DNA of 64,000 bases from Euptelea pleiosperma. Its lineage: Eukaryota > Streptophyta > Magnoliopsida > Ranunculales > Eupteleaceae. Position 1 is the stretch's first letter. Every line of letters begins with the position of its first letter. Below, one piece after another: positions 1 to 11,124 of this stretch. The notes beneath the pieces were generated by a model. That model was given only the letters and a program-made list of their open reading frames with translations. It did no database searches and was not told where the DNA came from. The translations under genes and the position numbers were made by a program. The stretch spans positions 5,883,259 through 5,947,258 of the forward strand of contig CM068553.1 in assembly GCA_035048495.1 (NCBI GenBank), in the 5' to 3' direction.

Positions 1-896
1 TCCCACAACGAAGCAGACCTGCAAAACAAATATCCCCATTAATTACATATTAAAATACATATTACCAGGCGCCTTTTTTATATTGTCAGGTGCATTTAAA
101 TCAACATGCCAGCGACGAACACCCAAAACTCCAAACTAAATCCGCCTGGCAATATCAATATAGATAAAGAACATTTTGAAAAAAATCAAAAAACGAAATA
201 TGAGAAATCATTAAAGAAATCAGTCCAGGATCAAGGAAGTAGAGAAAGAGAAAAGTTGATTTTTTTAATCTTAGAAAGGAGGAAACAATTATGACACAAA
301 ATTCAATCCCAAGGTGGTTCTTCAAGCTCGCGACGGAGACCCAGATACTAAATGGGACTCAACGAAATTGTCCTTCCTGTTTCAAAAATTTACAGAACGA
401 AACTGTGAACTTGTAATTCTAACAAAGAAAAAGGGTATTCTAGTCTTTTACAAGCACCTGCTTGGACGGTGAAAGAGAAAAAAAAAAAAACAGAAAGAAC
501 CACCTGATCATGCAAAAAAGTTACGGGGAAACGAAACAAAAATGAAATCTCAAAACAGATTGAATCGTCTTAAACGTGTCCGCGATTCGGATAGCCACAC
601 GCAGCACTCGACTCGAATCGGACAAATCGGTTTTTCTCTCTTCGTTGTTGGGCACACAAGTTCAGAGTTCAGACACCAACACAATAAACGAGTCGACTCA
701 AACCGAGTTCAAAAAAAAAAACTCTTGCAAGTTTCAAGTTCCAACAGTTCAAACCAGATCAACAAGTAGAAAACTGAAACAAAAGCAGCTCGATCTTCAA
801 AAAAAAAAAGAGTTAAAAGCTGAAAAAAATGTTCCGATCAAGAAGCTTAAAGCTCAAAATGTTCGTTAATGGCGGATAGAAAGAAAAAGGTCGAAC
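1..896. other. Intron 1 of the MYB17-like gene, no further exon found
   Basis: Read on the minus strand this follows the splice donor of the MYB exon at 897. R2R3-MYB genes normally resume with a 130-nt exon encoding the rest of R2 and the start of R3. I could not find the conserved GKSCRLRW or NYLRP codons on the minus strand here, so exon 2 should lie beyond the left edge, giving an unusually long first intron, or the gene is broken. The stretch is A-rich with poly-A runs near 480 and 710. Confidence 0.5.
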
Positions 897-1029
897 CTGC
901 GAGCTTGGGGAGAGATCGCCAGCTTCCATGGCCGTTCTTTTTTATGTATTCAACAAGGATCTCGTCTTCTTCAGGAGTCCAAGGTCCTTTCTTCAGTCCT
1001 TGCTTATCACAGCAAGGAGTTCTTCCCAT
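897..1029 (-). CDS. R2R3-MYB transcription factor, first exon (MYB17-like), partial
   Basis: A 133-nt first exon begins with ATG at 1029-1027 and ends in a GT donor (896-895) after one base of a glycine codon. This is the canonical length and phase of R2R3-MYB exon 1. The product starts [17 protein letters not shown] and runs through [17 protein letters not shown] to LPKLAG, covering most of the R2 repeat with its spaced tryptophans. LPKLAG, rather than LPAKAG or LPKNAG, recalls Arabidopsis MYB17 near the MIXTA group (subgroup 9); that assignment is from memory and tentative. Family members are nuclear DNA-binding activators. The other exons lie outside the window, so the R3 repeat and C-terminal domain cannot be checked. 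Confidence 0.85.
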
Positions 1030-1093
1030 GTTCCTTTGCTCTTAAATGAAGCAGCACGAGAGAGAAAGAGATCAAAAGCTTTTAACTCAGGGC

Positions 1094-1104
1094 TCTTTAT
1101 AACC
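1094..1104 (-). promoter_or_regulatory. Putative TATA box of the MYB17-like gene
   Basis: The minus strand reads GGTTATAAAGAGC about 65-75 bp upstream of the MYB start codon, a plausible distance for a TATA box with a 5' UTR of about 40 nt. No transcription start is known. Confidence 0.45.
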
Positions 1105-1110
1105 AAGACA

Positions 1111-2005
1111 GAGAGATGAAAAGATCGATCGATCGCTCTCCAAGCAGTCGAATCTCAGCGCTTTAAATGCTTCGATCTTATCTACGGGAATCGAAGCGAG
1201 TAACTTGAGAACTTTTGCAGACAGACCAGAAGACGTGAAAGAAAGAAAGAAAAAAAAAGATTATGAGAGAAAATTCAGTTTTTTTTTTTTTTTGAGAATT
1301 GCACAGAAACGATGGTGGAAGTGGACTTGGTGAAAGTGCAGAGAAGAGGGATAGAAGCATTAATGAAGGATTCTCACGAGAAAGTCAGAGTGGAATTAAA
1401 AAGAAGGATTAAATGCTTGATACAGAGAGTTGCAGAGTTCTGATTCGCCGAGAAATGGACGATTCTCTCTTCTGATCGTCGTTCACTCTTCCGTTTAAGG
1501 TTGTTGTTGAAGAATTAGGGTTAGGGTGTGGGAGATTTTAAGAAATCTCAAACTCCATCTTCTGTCTTTCCGTTTCAGTGATATTTTTCCCCTTCTTCGC
1601 TGTTTAGGCTCTGTTGGTCTTGTGGGTGTAAGAAGTAAAAATGGTGCGAAAATTTGAGTTTAATAAATATAAAATCGAAGGTGTCAAACAAATGTCGAAG
1701 TATGCGTCAAGTCAAGATTGATAACAGCAAGGATTTTTTTATTTTTCTTAAATGCCCATCATTTTGGAGCGATTTGCTAACTAGTCCTTTAATGTAGTCA
1801 AATCTTTCGAAAGGTGTGGTTGATGTCGTCGGCGCCTGGTACGGAATACAGATCTCGTAATTACTAAGAAGCCCTGCGTATTTTCTTAAATACATTGGGA
1901 TTGTCCTTCGGACATTAGCTAGAAACAGAGTCAAAGTGACTACACGTCGCGAAACTCAATAACTTTTGGAAGATTGCGTGGTTAGGTCGACGCCATTAAT
2001 GGTTT
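1111..2005. other. Upstream region of the MYB17-like gene, no clear gene
   Basis: Presumed promoter of the minus-strand MYB gene. It holds poly-purine and poly-T runs near 1230-1295 and a TTAGGGTTAGGG motif near 1517. A short plus-strand ORF at 1312-1443 (43 aa, rich in Val, Lys and Arg) ends in TGA; I recognise no family. Nothing else stands out. Confidence 0.4.
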
Positions 2006-2255
2006 GCTACGATACAGATCAGAACTTTGCTGACGGATGTCCGTCAGCAAAGTTAATGACGGACCACAGTCTAGCAACGTGGCACACTATTACAGACAAC
2101 TGACATATGGATGTTGGCCATGTAGGTCCAACCAGGGATGGACCAAACATTCATACGGTCAGTGGTCTCTAAAAGTGTGACACGTGGCTAAAACTGATCC
2201 GTCATCAACTTTGCCAACTGACGTCCGTCAGCAAAGTTCTTCCATGTATTGTAGC
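2006..2255. mobile_element. Hairpin MITE with GCTGACGG arms
   Basis: A 250-bp element whose ends are inverted copies of each other: GCTAC at 2006 and its complement at 2251, then AACTTTGCTGACGG at 2023 with its complement ending at 2238. Each arm is itself palindromic (2023-2054 forms a short hairpin). The centre carries the widely shared core ending in CCAAACATTCATACGGTCAG. No coding capacity. No convincing target duplication was found. Confidence 0.6.
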
Positions 2256-2508
2256 GTGGGCAGACATAGCAAGTGTAGGATCCCACCATTTGATGCGTCC
2301 CACTAGCTTACCCTAAATGGTGGTGTATGATACTGCCGCGGTACACTGCATCAAACGACCCTCATTGTGTATGAATTGAATGCACGAGAAATTTTGCGAT
2401 CCTTGTTGATTCCGTACTCCAGAAGTCTAATCTCCATCGAAGCGTTCGTCTCTGTTTGACGAAGTGGGTCCCATTTACAAACGTGGAGTGTTAACGTCGT
2501 CCTAAGAA

Positions 2509-2877
2509 GTGTAAAACTTCGGTCACAACCCACAATAAGAGCCACGTGTCACAATATTAGAGTGCGTTGACCGTATGAATGTTTGGCCAGTCCCTCGGTG
2601 GACCTGCAAACCAAAAATCAGCCTGATTAGTGATTTTTAAATGTTGAATCGAAGTTATTTTCATGGGTTGATTTTAACCGTATGAATGTGAGCATTATTG
2701 AGCGTTATTTGGGTGCAAAGATCCAAAGGTTGTAAATCACTAATCAGGCTGATTTTTTGTTTGTAGGTCTGCCGAGGGACTGGCCAAACATCCATACGGT
2801 TAGCGCCCTCTAATATGTACCACTTCTCTCGTATTGTGGGCTATGACTGGCTTCCGGTCGTGACCGAAGTTTTACTC
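2509..2877. mobile_element. MULE-like hairpin MITE, TIR GTAAAACTTC..., copy 1
   Basis: The left arm (GTGTAAAACTTCGGTCAC, then GAGCCACGTGTCAC) pairs with the right arm ending GTGACCGAAGTTTTACTC. Inside is the palindromic core with CAGCCTGATTAGTGATTT on one side and AATCACTAATCAGGCTG on the other. It is an older relative of the copies at 47142-47545 and 54285-54684, which keep 9-bp target duplications. This copy has no clear one. Confidence 0.65.
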
Positions 2878-3589
2878 CCTGTAGTTGGAGGGTACACAAC
2901 ACTGGTGCAGTGGTGCTCTGTGCCCCCAAGGCGTAACGTGTGGTGTACGCTGAGTAATTATTGCTCACGTGTCACGTCCTTAGGAGAAGGGCAAAAAATA
3001 GCTGTACCGGCGCCAGGAACGTCTAGGTGCAAAGTATGCAAGTAGGTTTGGTTTTCATTATTTGCGAGAACTGATCCTCTTCTCTCATTTCGGCAAGAAC
3101 ACACCCTTCTCGGCTCGCTCGGTCAAGGAGGCCAAAGGCTATCTAAGTCGGCCTTCAAGCTGCCAGGGATGCAGGGTTGAGCTCTTTTTTATAGAATCAG
3201 ATGCTCAAGGACTAGTAGAATCTTTACAGGCAGGAGTTTTGGACGGTGGTTGGTGAGAGGCGGCCTGCTTCGATCGTATTTTGGATCTCTCTTCCTCCTT
3301 TCTGAACTTACGTTTTCTATATACTCCTTGGGTCTGTAATTATACTGTTCATACTATTGCCCACGGAATCGGACACGTACTTTCTCCCACCTTCTTCTAT
3401 GCATTCTGACCTCCCTCAATGGCTTCGATTTGCTCATCTCAAGGACATGGCCAGGGTTGACACTGGATTGTAGACCTGTTGATTCATTATAATCAAAAGT
3501 TACGGAAAAATGTAGATACACAGGATTCCGTAGTCCCATTGCAATCCATGCAAAGGACTCTTGCGGTCCTACATAGATCATTTTTGGGC
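2878..3589. other. Intergenic, no supported gene
   Basis: Short ORFs occur on both strands (for example plus 3062-3256), without recognisable domains. The segment sits between hairpin MITEs and is probably old transposon-derived sequence. Confidence 0.35.
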
Positions 3590-3825
3590 CTAATGACTGT
3601 GTGGATGTTCAGCCCACCTATTGGTGGATAAACAAACTAAAAATTAGCTTGATTAATGATTTCTAGCCATTGGATTTACTACCCAAAAAAATGCTTGAAT
3701 CAGTGGCTAGAATCAATCCTAAGAAGTAAAATCTATAGCCAGAGAAAACCACTCAGGTTGATTTTTGGTTTGTATATCCAACAAGAGGGGGGCTAAACAT
3801 CCACGGCGTTAGTGGGCTGGGGCCT
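3590..3825. mobile_element. Hairpin MITE, core-family copy
   Basis: A palindromic element of about 235 bp. The left half has GCCCACCTATTGGTGGATAA and ATTAGCTTGATTAATGATTT. The right half has the inverted form CAGGTTGATTTTTGGTTTGT and GGCTAAACATCCACG. It belongs to the same core family as the copies near 46060, 46545 and 53865. Non-coding. Confidence 0.6.
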
Positions 3826-3966
3826 TCTCACTTGGGGCCTAAGGCGACCCGCCTTAATGGCCTTACGGTAGAGATGGCCCTGCCCGCACCCACTTATTAA
3901 GCTTGGCACCCACCCCTTTTTTGGGCACCCACTCCTCTCTCTTTCTCACTCCACCGTCCCCTCTCT

Positions 3967-4347
3967 AGGGGTGTCAATTTTACCCGTTTAACCGGAACCG
4001 AAAACACCGGTTCCGGTTCCACATTTTTGGGAACCGATTAAAAAGTAACCGGAACCGAACAGACAATAACGGTTCCAGTTCTGGGTAGCCTAATATGGAA
4101 CCAAAACCGATAAAAACTGGAACCGAACTGATAAGAACCGGTACCAATAAATAAATATAGTGTAAATATTCTAATATTCTCAAGATTTGGCCCAATATAC
4201 CCAGAACCGGAACCAGAACCGACATAAATACATAATCGGTTCCGGATCTATCACTTTGAGAACCTGAACCGTTAAAGAACCAGAACCGATTGTTCCGATT
4301 CTGGTCACCTTAGGAACTGAACCAAAATCAACCCGTTGACACCCCTA
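3967..4347. mobile_element. GAACCGG-rich hairpin element, TIR AGGGGTGTCAAT
   Basis: Ends are AGGGGTGTCAAT at 3967 and GTTGACACCCCT ending at 4347. The interior is made of repeated GGTTCCGG / CCGGAACC motifs that allow extensive self-pairing. A second copy lies at 31247-31620 with the same ends and the shared phrase CCACATTTTTGGGAACC. No ORF. Confidence 0.65.
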
Positions 4348-4960
4348 CTCTCTATCCCTCTCCCTCTCTACACCTCTCTCACTCTCACCAAAATTTAAAA
4401 AAAGAATTCATTGCCATTTCAGCAGTTCAAAATTAACATGGAAAGGGTGGTGTCAACAAATCCTGCCGACATTGCCAATGTGATACTGGCAAGGTCTGTC
4501 GACACGACCCTACCCACCCATTTCGGCTCTATCGAACATAACACGACCCATGTCGACAATTTGAATTTTCTTTTGTTGAAGAGAGAGGGGGGAAGGTGGG
4601 TGGGGTTTGGAGAAGACGAAGTGGGTGTGGGTGTGGGTGTGGGTGTGGGTGTGGGTGTGGGTGAGGAGAAGGGGGCTTTTTTGTCCAAAATTAAAAATGT
4701 GGGTGCACATAGAGCTACCCAAAAATATAATGATTTAGATTTCTTTATCAAACAGTTTGATACAAAATCCCCTAAAATGCCATTATAAAATGCTATGTGG
4801 CTCTCTTTTAGGCTAATATTAATATAAGTTTCCCTCTTTGTGAAACTACACACCAAAAATCGGTGAGGTTAGACTTCTAACCGTCTGATTTGAGCACTTT
4901 TAATCATGGGCTTGAAACCCTTCCATAGGCCTATTTACGAAGCTCATTTAGAAATAATTT
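4348..4960. other. Intergenic with a hexanucleotide microsatellite
   Basis: Apart from the (GTGGGT)n tract listed separately, the sequence shows only short inverted motifs such as GTGTCAACA / TGTCGACA around 4450-4555. ORFs crossing the microsatellite are artefacts of the repeat. Confidence 0.4.
4621..4663 (+). repeat. (GTGGGT)n microsatellite
   Basis: About seven uninterrupted copies of GTGGGT. Translated repeats such as Thr-Pro or Thr-His in overlapping ORFs are by-products. Confidence 0.95.
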
Positions 4961-5836
4961 ATTAGAGAATAACATTGTAATAAGTTGTGTGAGATGCACC
5001 ATATCATTATTGGAAAGAGAGAGAGTAAGTTTTTGGTTTGTAGCCCAATAAAGGCCCACTCCTAGTTGGCCCAAGATAACCCAACTTATGTTTGCTCAAG
5101 GCTCAAGCCCAAACCCAATTAACATAAGACCAAAAAAAAAAGCTTAAGGACTTTTAAAGCCCAAGCTCTATAAGGTCCAAATTTAAGAGCCCCACACCCT
5201 TCTGCTTGAGGACTCATAGAGCCTAAGCCCATGAGACACAAAGATGTCCACACACTCTCCTTAACCCAAAAAGAGGCACAAGCTTATGAGACAAAGAAAT
5301 GCCCATACACATCTTGGCCCAATGAGGCCCTTTATCCAGATTAAAATTCGACGGGTTTTGGTCCAACATAAACTAAAGATTTCTTCTTTTCAGGGACGTG
5401 ATCCCACTAAAAATGATTTCAACGCGTGACCATCGTAGATCACCATTCTATCTGAAAACCGCCTTCCTTCACTGGCAATCACTGTAATAGCATTCTCCAA
5501 CAACAATTCAATTTTTAAGGCACTAAATTTCAACAAACTCACAATAATTGTTGATTCTCGATCCCCGTAAGTTTGAGGGGGAGTATAAGAGAATAACTTA
5601 TAATAAGTTGTGTGAGATGCACCATATCATTATTGGTGTATCTCATCATATATTCTCTCGATTGTCAAAATTAGGATAATATCTACTATGATTTAGGATA
5701 TTAAATTAGATCCGTTTATATTAGTTTATATCTTTGATCTTGTTCATCTTTATATATAAACCTTGGTTAGTCAATGTAAATCATTCAAGCTATTATCAGT
5801 AAATATCATTTCCCTTCAAAGTGTTCAAATCCAACA
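4961..5836 (+). mobile_element. Internally deleted copia-type LTR retrotransposon remnant
   Basis: A purine tract ending GTTTGAGGGGGAGT (5570-5583) is followed by an LTR of about 253 bp that begins AAGAGAATAAC and ends near CCAACA. The start of that LTR, including AAGTTGTGTGAGATGCACC, is repeated at 4962-5013 as a truncated 5' LTR. Only about 550 bp of non-coding interior remain, so gag and pol are lost. The copia assignment rests on the polypurine tract and LTR style. Confidence 0.6.
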
Positions 5837-6234
5837 ATTAGAACTTACCAATGAGGCTCTTTTTTGTGTGTAGGTCCACTGAGGTGTGGACCAAATATTC
5901 AGGGCTCAGTAGGCCTGAAAAAAGTGTGCCACGTGGTATTTTGAGGGATTTGTATCATTCTGCTCAAGGAGAAATGGTTGCCTCCAATACTCATTGAGCA
6001 TGTTAAATGGGAAAATTTGATATATGGCACCATTACCATATTTGTAATTGTATGTGGACACATTAGAGTTTAGAAAATAAAAAAATGGAATAAGTCGTAG
6101 TACTCCTTATTTATTAGTGATATTATGTAGTACCCCCAATGACTCCATTTAAGGGTAGATGACCCTTTGACTATGTTGTTAAATATTGACCTTCTACAAA
6201 CTAATAAATATAAACAAAAAAAGAAAGATTAATC
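5837..6234. other. Intergenic with half a core-family MITE
   Basis: Bases 5858-5945 hold a right-hand half of the hairpin core (GTAGGTCCACTGAGGTGTGG, CCACGTGGTATT). The rest is AT-rich with no ORF of note. Confidence 0.35.
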
Positions 6235-8520
6235 CCATAGATACAGTAGATTTACATGATTCGATAGTGTCCCACACACAGGTGAGAAAAGCTCTTTCAC
6301 TATCTCTAAGGAATTTGAGTTGCAATAGTTTTCTTTCCCTCACTCTCTCAATGTACAAGTGAAACCCTAACGCAACTTTAGAGAATATATAATTTATCTA
6401 GTACAATGAAATACCCAAAGTACCCCAATACAAGTTGTCCCCCAACACATTATATGTACTTGTATGGACAAAAAATGTCATTGGCTGACGTAGAGCTGGA
6501 CTTGCGTAAAGCTATGACTTAATGAATAGTAAATTCACATTGAATAGTAGTACTCCCTGCAAAATACAACAAAACCTATCACAACAAAACCTCTCACAAT
6601 AATCTCCACCTTGGCTTATTTTCTGTCACCCTGAAGAAAAATAACATGTAGATGTGTAAACCTTCTACATCCCTAACTTGAGGTGCATCATATCAATCTT
6701 CAACACTAGACATGATTGATAAGTCCAAGCAATATTACTTGAACTTTTCACTAGGAATTGGCTTAATTAGCCAACCTATCAGTTATACTGTCTTTTGTGT
6801 GAATCTTCTCTAAGAACATTTCGATCGACAAAGTTAATTCTCATATTTTCTGGAACTTCACATCTATATGTTTAGTCAAACATGCTACACTTGATGATTT
6901 CTTAAATATATGGAACTCTGTCTGTCACAACACAATTAGACTTCATTCTGCTTCAACCCAACTCATATACCAATCCTTTAACCATATAGCTTCTTTGGAT
7001 GCTTCTATGACTGTTATGTACTCTACTTCGGTAAAAAGTGCTATAATTGACTAAAGCTTTGATCTCCAACAAATAGGTCCACCTATAAGTGTAAACACAT
7101 AACTTGTAATAGACCTCGTGTCATTTAAGTATCCTACATAGTCAGCATCAACATATCCAACAACTAAATTTAAACTCTATTATCTTTCAAATAGAATACC
7201 AAAATCCTTCGTCCCCTTTTAGGTATCTTAGAATCTATTTAACTACATTCCAATGCTCCTTCATTTGATTTGTCATATGCCTACTAACTAAGCTAACTAC
7301 TTGAGAGATGTCAAGTTTAATATATGCACCATTGCATACATAAGATAACCTACAGTACTTGTATCAAGTACACGAGACATCAGCAAATTCATCATCTATA
7401 ATAGGGCATTGCCTTCTAGACAGCTTGAAATGACTTTTAGAGGAGTAGATACTGGTTTAGCATCTTTCATGATAAATCCCTCCAACAATTTTTCTATGTA
7501 ACTTTTTCTGTGATACCCATATTTTTTTTACTTTCCTATCTTTATGCATTTCGATTCCAAGATCTTTTTGCTACACTCAAATCCTTCGTGTTAATTTTTT
7601 TGACTTAACAAAGACTTCAATAGATTTATCTCAGATTTTTTTTGCAGCAATCGGTATATCGTTAACATATAAGCATTAACAAAATATCATATTATCATCA
7701 CGAACTCTAAAATATATGCAACAATTATACTAACAACGACTATAGCTAATCTGCACCATGTAGAAATCAAAGTGTTTGTACCATTTTCGTGAAGATTGAC
7801 TACTTCAACTTATAATGTCTTCAATTTGCATAGATAATTTTCCTTTTTCAAGCTACTTGAACCCCTCTCGCTACTTCATGTAATCGAGTTGGTGAAGTTC
7901 CAAATCGAACTTCGTTAGCCATTGTTAACAACACTCTGATCAATATATATTTCACAATTGGAGAGAAGACTTCACTATAGTCAACTATGTCATTCTACAA
8001 GTATCCTTTTAGCACCACTCGAGTCTTATATCTTCACTTTCTTTCTTTTTTTGAAAATGTTTCTTTTTCTAAACATCCATTTGCATCCAATAGACTTCGT
8101 ACCTTGACGTGAATCAACCAACTCTCAAATTTTGTTCTTTTGAGGTAACTTCATCTCTTTCCCCAGGGTTCCAACCATCTTTTGTCATCTCTATTGTTTA
8201 TAGCGTCCTAAAAAGAAGATGGATCTCCATAACTGGTTATTGAAGAAAATTGAACCATATGTTCAAAGTCGTACTTTTATAGAACCTTGGTAATCATCTT
8301 TCCTTAGTAATATTATAAGGTTCTTGTTGGTGTTGTTGATCATCTCTGTTAGATGATGTTTCTTAGTGTAGCAATTTTTCATTATCTTTTACTGCCTCAT
8401 TTAGCTCCACTTAAACAAAATGTTTGTTTCCATCTCTATCCTTCTGCAACTTGCTTTCTTCTTCTTAATACCTTTCACCATGTAGCTTCATTAAACATGG
8501 CATCCCTACTAATGACTTTT
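6235..8520 (-). mobile_element. Decayed copia (Tork/Tnt1-like) retrotransposon, 3' half
   Basis: On the minus strand the polypurine motif AGCCAAGGTGGAGATTATTG (about 6625-6600) abuts an LTR running left to about 6235. To its right, minus-strand translation in broken frames gives the copia RNase H block (GYVDADYVGY-like residues near 7160, then GGPICWRSK, then EASKEAIW near 6985). Further right is an RT block with DYSEVFSPIV and SIRVLL near 7960, and SSITSYGDPSSF near 8230. Many stops and frameshifts show it is dead. The 5' part is missing, and the remnant ends close to the plastid rps4 insert. Confidence 0.75.
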
Positions 8521-8545
8521 GTCTATATCCCTTGTTCATTATAGT

Positions 8546-8715
8546 CTAACAGAGCGGCAATTACCTAAATACGTTTGCATCGCTCGAAAAGCCAAAGGGT
8601 CAACAGGGCAAGGTTTACTACAATTACTTGAAATGCGTTTGGATAACATCCTTTTTTTTTTTTTTCGATTGGGTATGGCTTCGACCATTCCTGGAGCCCA
8701 GCAATTAGTTAACCA
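8546..8715 (+). pseudogene. rps4: Plastid rps4 fragment inserted in nuclear DNA
   Basis: Translation gives [20 protein letters not shown], then [14 protein letters not shown], then [17 protein letters not shown], which is the central part of chloroplast ribosomal protein S4. The coding phase is kept, but a T-run where plastid genes have about five T has grown to about fifteen (8651-8665), adding phenylalanines. Similarity ends abruptly after GTTAACCAT. About 55 codons of a gene of roughly 200 are present, so this is a non-functional nuclear plastid-DNA insertion. Confidence 0.9.
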
Positions 8716-9305
8716 TTGGAAGTAATTCAAGCATCCAGCAACTGGCAATCACAAAACCTCCTCGTTGGTTGTGGAGCTATGATGTTCGGCCGACAATTGA
8801 GACCCGAATCAGAGTTTTGCACAAATTATCCCCCGGCTCAAAATCTTTTAGGAATAAAAACTCAAAAAAGAATGCATTTAGTCGTTCAGCTTCTTACTGA
8901 TTAACGATTCCTTCGCTCAAAATCTTTTAAGAATGATATTAGTAGTCCTAGAATTGGGCCACATGTTACCAGTCAGTCACAGGCCCCATGCGACATCATC
9001 ATTTTGTTTCTTGCATTCGCGCAACCGAGATTTATTTCTCCTGGTGAGAGAGAAAAAGTATACATGATGGAACAAAAGTCCACCATCCTCCCTGAATCGC
9101 AGAGCATTCAAGTTCAATCTCCAAATCCGAAGGCTCAGATTATCCTCATCCAACTTGGTGGCACGCTTGTCGAAGAATGAATGAACTGCAGACAATCTGC
9201 ATTTCTAAAGTTATCCAATGCACACACGTACACGCAGAAACAGATGTTAGAGTACCGTTGTCCTACACTCTGGCCCACGAGGCACGAGTTGAAACTTGAA
9301 AGCAA
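8716..9305. other. Intergenic, no supported gene
   Basis: A minus-strand ORF at 8977-9195 (72 aa) has no recognisable domain. The phrase CTCAAAATCTTTTA occurs twice (8838, 8917). No other plastid gene was recognised beside the rps4 insert. Confidence 0.35.
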
Positions 9306-10412
9306 GGTTTGAAGAAGGAGGCCCTTTTAACGGTTAAACGGACTGGGGGCGTTACCACTTAAACCGTTTAAACCGCCGATAAAACGGATAGAAACGGCCA
9401 GGGCAAAAATAGAAAAAAACGGAAAAAATGGAATTCAATGGAATTAAACAGATGTTAACGGGTTTTAACGTTTTAACGATTTTAATGGAAAAAAACAGAA
9501 AAAATGGTGCTGAAATTCAAATTTTGAAATTTGAAAATAAAATAAAATAAAATTTTAACGGATTTTAACAGGCGTTTTTCAGAATTAAACCGCTGTTTAA
9601 ACAATTTTAACGGCCGTTTAAATGATTTTAACGGCCGTTTAAATGATTTTAACGGCCGTTAAAACAAAAAATCGGTCATTTTTTCAAAATTGATAAAACG
9701 TGTTTAAACGGTTTTAAAGGAAACGGGCTTGGGGCGTTACCGTTTAAGCGGCCGTTTTTAAAACCATGCTTGAAAGTATGAACCAAGGTTTAAAGGAGAC
9801 CGTTTTAACGGTTTAACGGAGTGGGGCGTTACCGTTAAAACGGATTGAAACGGCCAGGGGCAAAAAAGAAAAAAAATAGAATTTAACGGATTTAACGGTC
9901 GTTTTTTTCACAAAATTTTTCAGAATTTAACGGCTGTTAAAACGATTTTAACGGCCGTTAAAACAAAAACAAAAAAAACTGTCATTAAAATTCAAAGCGT
10001 CAAAAGGTGATTAAACGGCTTTAACGGAAACAGGTTTGGGGTGTTACCATTTAAACGGCCGTTAAAATCGTTTTAACAGTTTAACGGACTGGGGGGCGTT
10101 TCCATGTAAACTGTTTAAACGGATTGAAACGGCCAGGGGAAAAAATGGATTTTAACGGTTTTGACGGAAAAAAATGGCCCTGAAATTTAAATTTTGAAAT
10201 TTGAAATTTCAAAAAAAAAAAAAAAAAGCTGAATTAAACAAAATTTTAACGGAATTTCACAGCTGTTTTTAAAAAAAAAAAATCAGAATTTAACAGCTGT
10301 TAAAACGGTTTTAACAGCCGTTTAATTTAAAGCGTCAAAACGCATTTAAATGGTTTTAACAGAAACAGGCTTGGGGCGTTACCGTTTAAATGGCCGTTTT
10401 TAAAACCATGGT
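9306..10412. repeat. Cluster of AACGG-rich hairpin elements
   Basis: Two to three adjacent elements start with AAGGTTT...AACGGACTGGGGGCGTTACC and end in GGCTTGGGGCGTTACC...AAAACCATG (boundaries near 9306-9768, 9785-10075 and 10076-10410). The interior is built from GTTTTAACGGCCGTTAAAAC motifs and can fold on itself. Related copies lie at 28770-29106, 46806-47575, 47577-47975 and 54050-54230. Non-coding. Confidence 0.7.
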
Positions 10413-11124
10413 ATGAACCACATCAACTGGTGACCATAAGGACTACAAACTTGGATGCTTTTGACCATAAAGGACTTCATTTAAGAAGACACATTCAACG
10501 ACAGGTCCTGCGAGTAGGGAACCCGACAGCTTCACATGTGCATATGCATTATTTAGCAGCTCTCTGTCGTCTCTTTCACTCCCAACTTACGTACCCCTCC
10601 AAAAGTAAACCCTGAAAAGTCTACCACTTTTGCCATTTCACTGGCAACTTTTCCCCGCAATAAGACGTACATGGGAAGCGATTCTTAGTATTAAGGCTTC
10701 CTTATTTAGTTGGGATAACATCTTCCCTGAGTTGAGGGCACTTGCTTTAGGGATATAGTTTTTAGTTTCGATGTAATTTTGGAGAGTTAGCAGTGGTGCT
10801 TCAGTTTCTCTGATTATTTTTTTTTTGTTTTTGGCGTTTCACGCCCCTCCCTTGTGTTTGCTTTGAGATCTTCTCGAGCTCTTTCTAATATATCGGCTTG
10901 GATTTATCCAAAAATAAAAATAAAAGACGCACATTGTTCAAATTATCGATCCAACTCGGGATCGCCAAGGTGCCACTCAGAACATCCAGGCGACTCGAAT
11001 CGCCACGTACCAATCCAACTCAGACTTGTTGATGAGAACCAGTCGAGATTAGGGAACCAATCCGTAAAATATAAGAGAGAAAAAGAACAATTACAAAAGG
11101 TCCCTCTAATTGACACCTAGTACT
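10413..11124. other. Intergenic, no supported gene
   Basis: ORFs are short and unrecognised. Bases 10840-10930 end in AAAAATAAAAATAAAA after a T-rich stretch, which could be the 3' end of a plus-strand LINE; this is only a possibility. Confidence 0.3.

Noticed and set aside
1510..1530. Telomere-like TTAGGGTTAGGG
   Set aside because: Only two units and not the plant telomere repeat (TTTAGGG); common in leader sequences.
3062..3256. ORF with ESDAQGLVESLQ, possibly RNase H-like
   Set aside because: One short motif alone without the other RNase H blocks; could be chance.
4411..4856. Overlapping ORFs with Thr-Pro, Thr-His and Gly-Val repeats
   Set aside because: All arise from reading the (GTGGGT)n microsatellite in different frames; no domain outside it.
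8977..9195. 72-aa minus-strand ORF
   Set aside because: Looks protein-like but has no recognised domain, splice partners or neighbours; not enough to call a gene.
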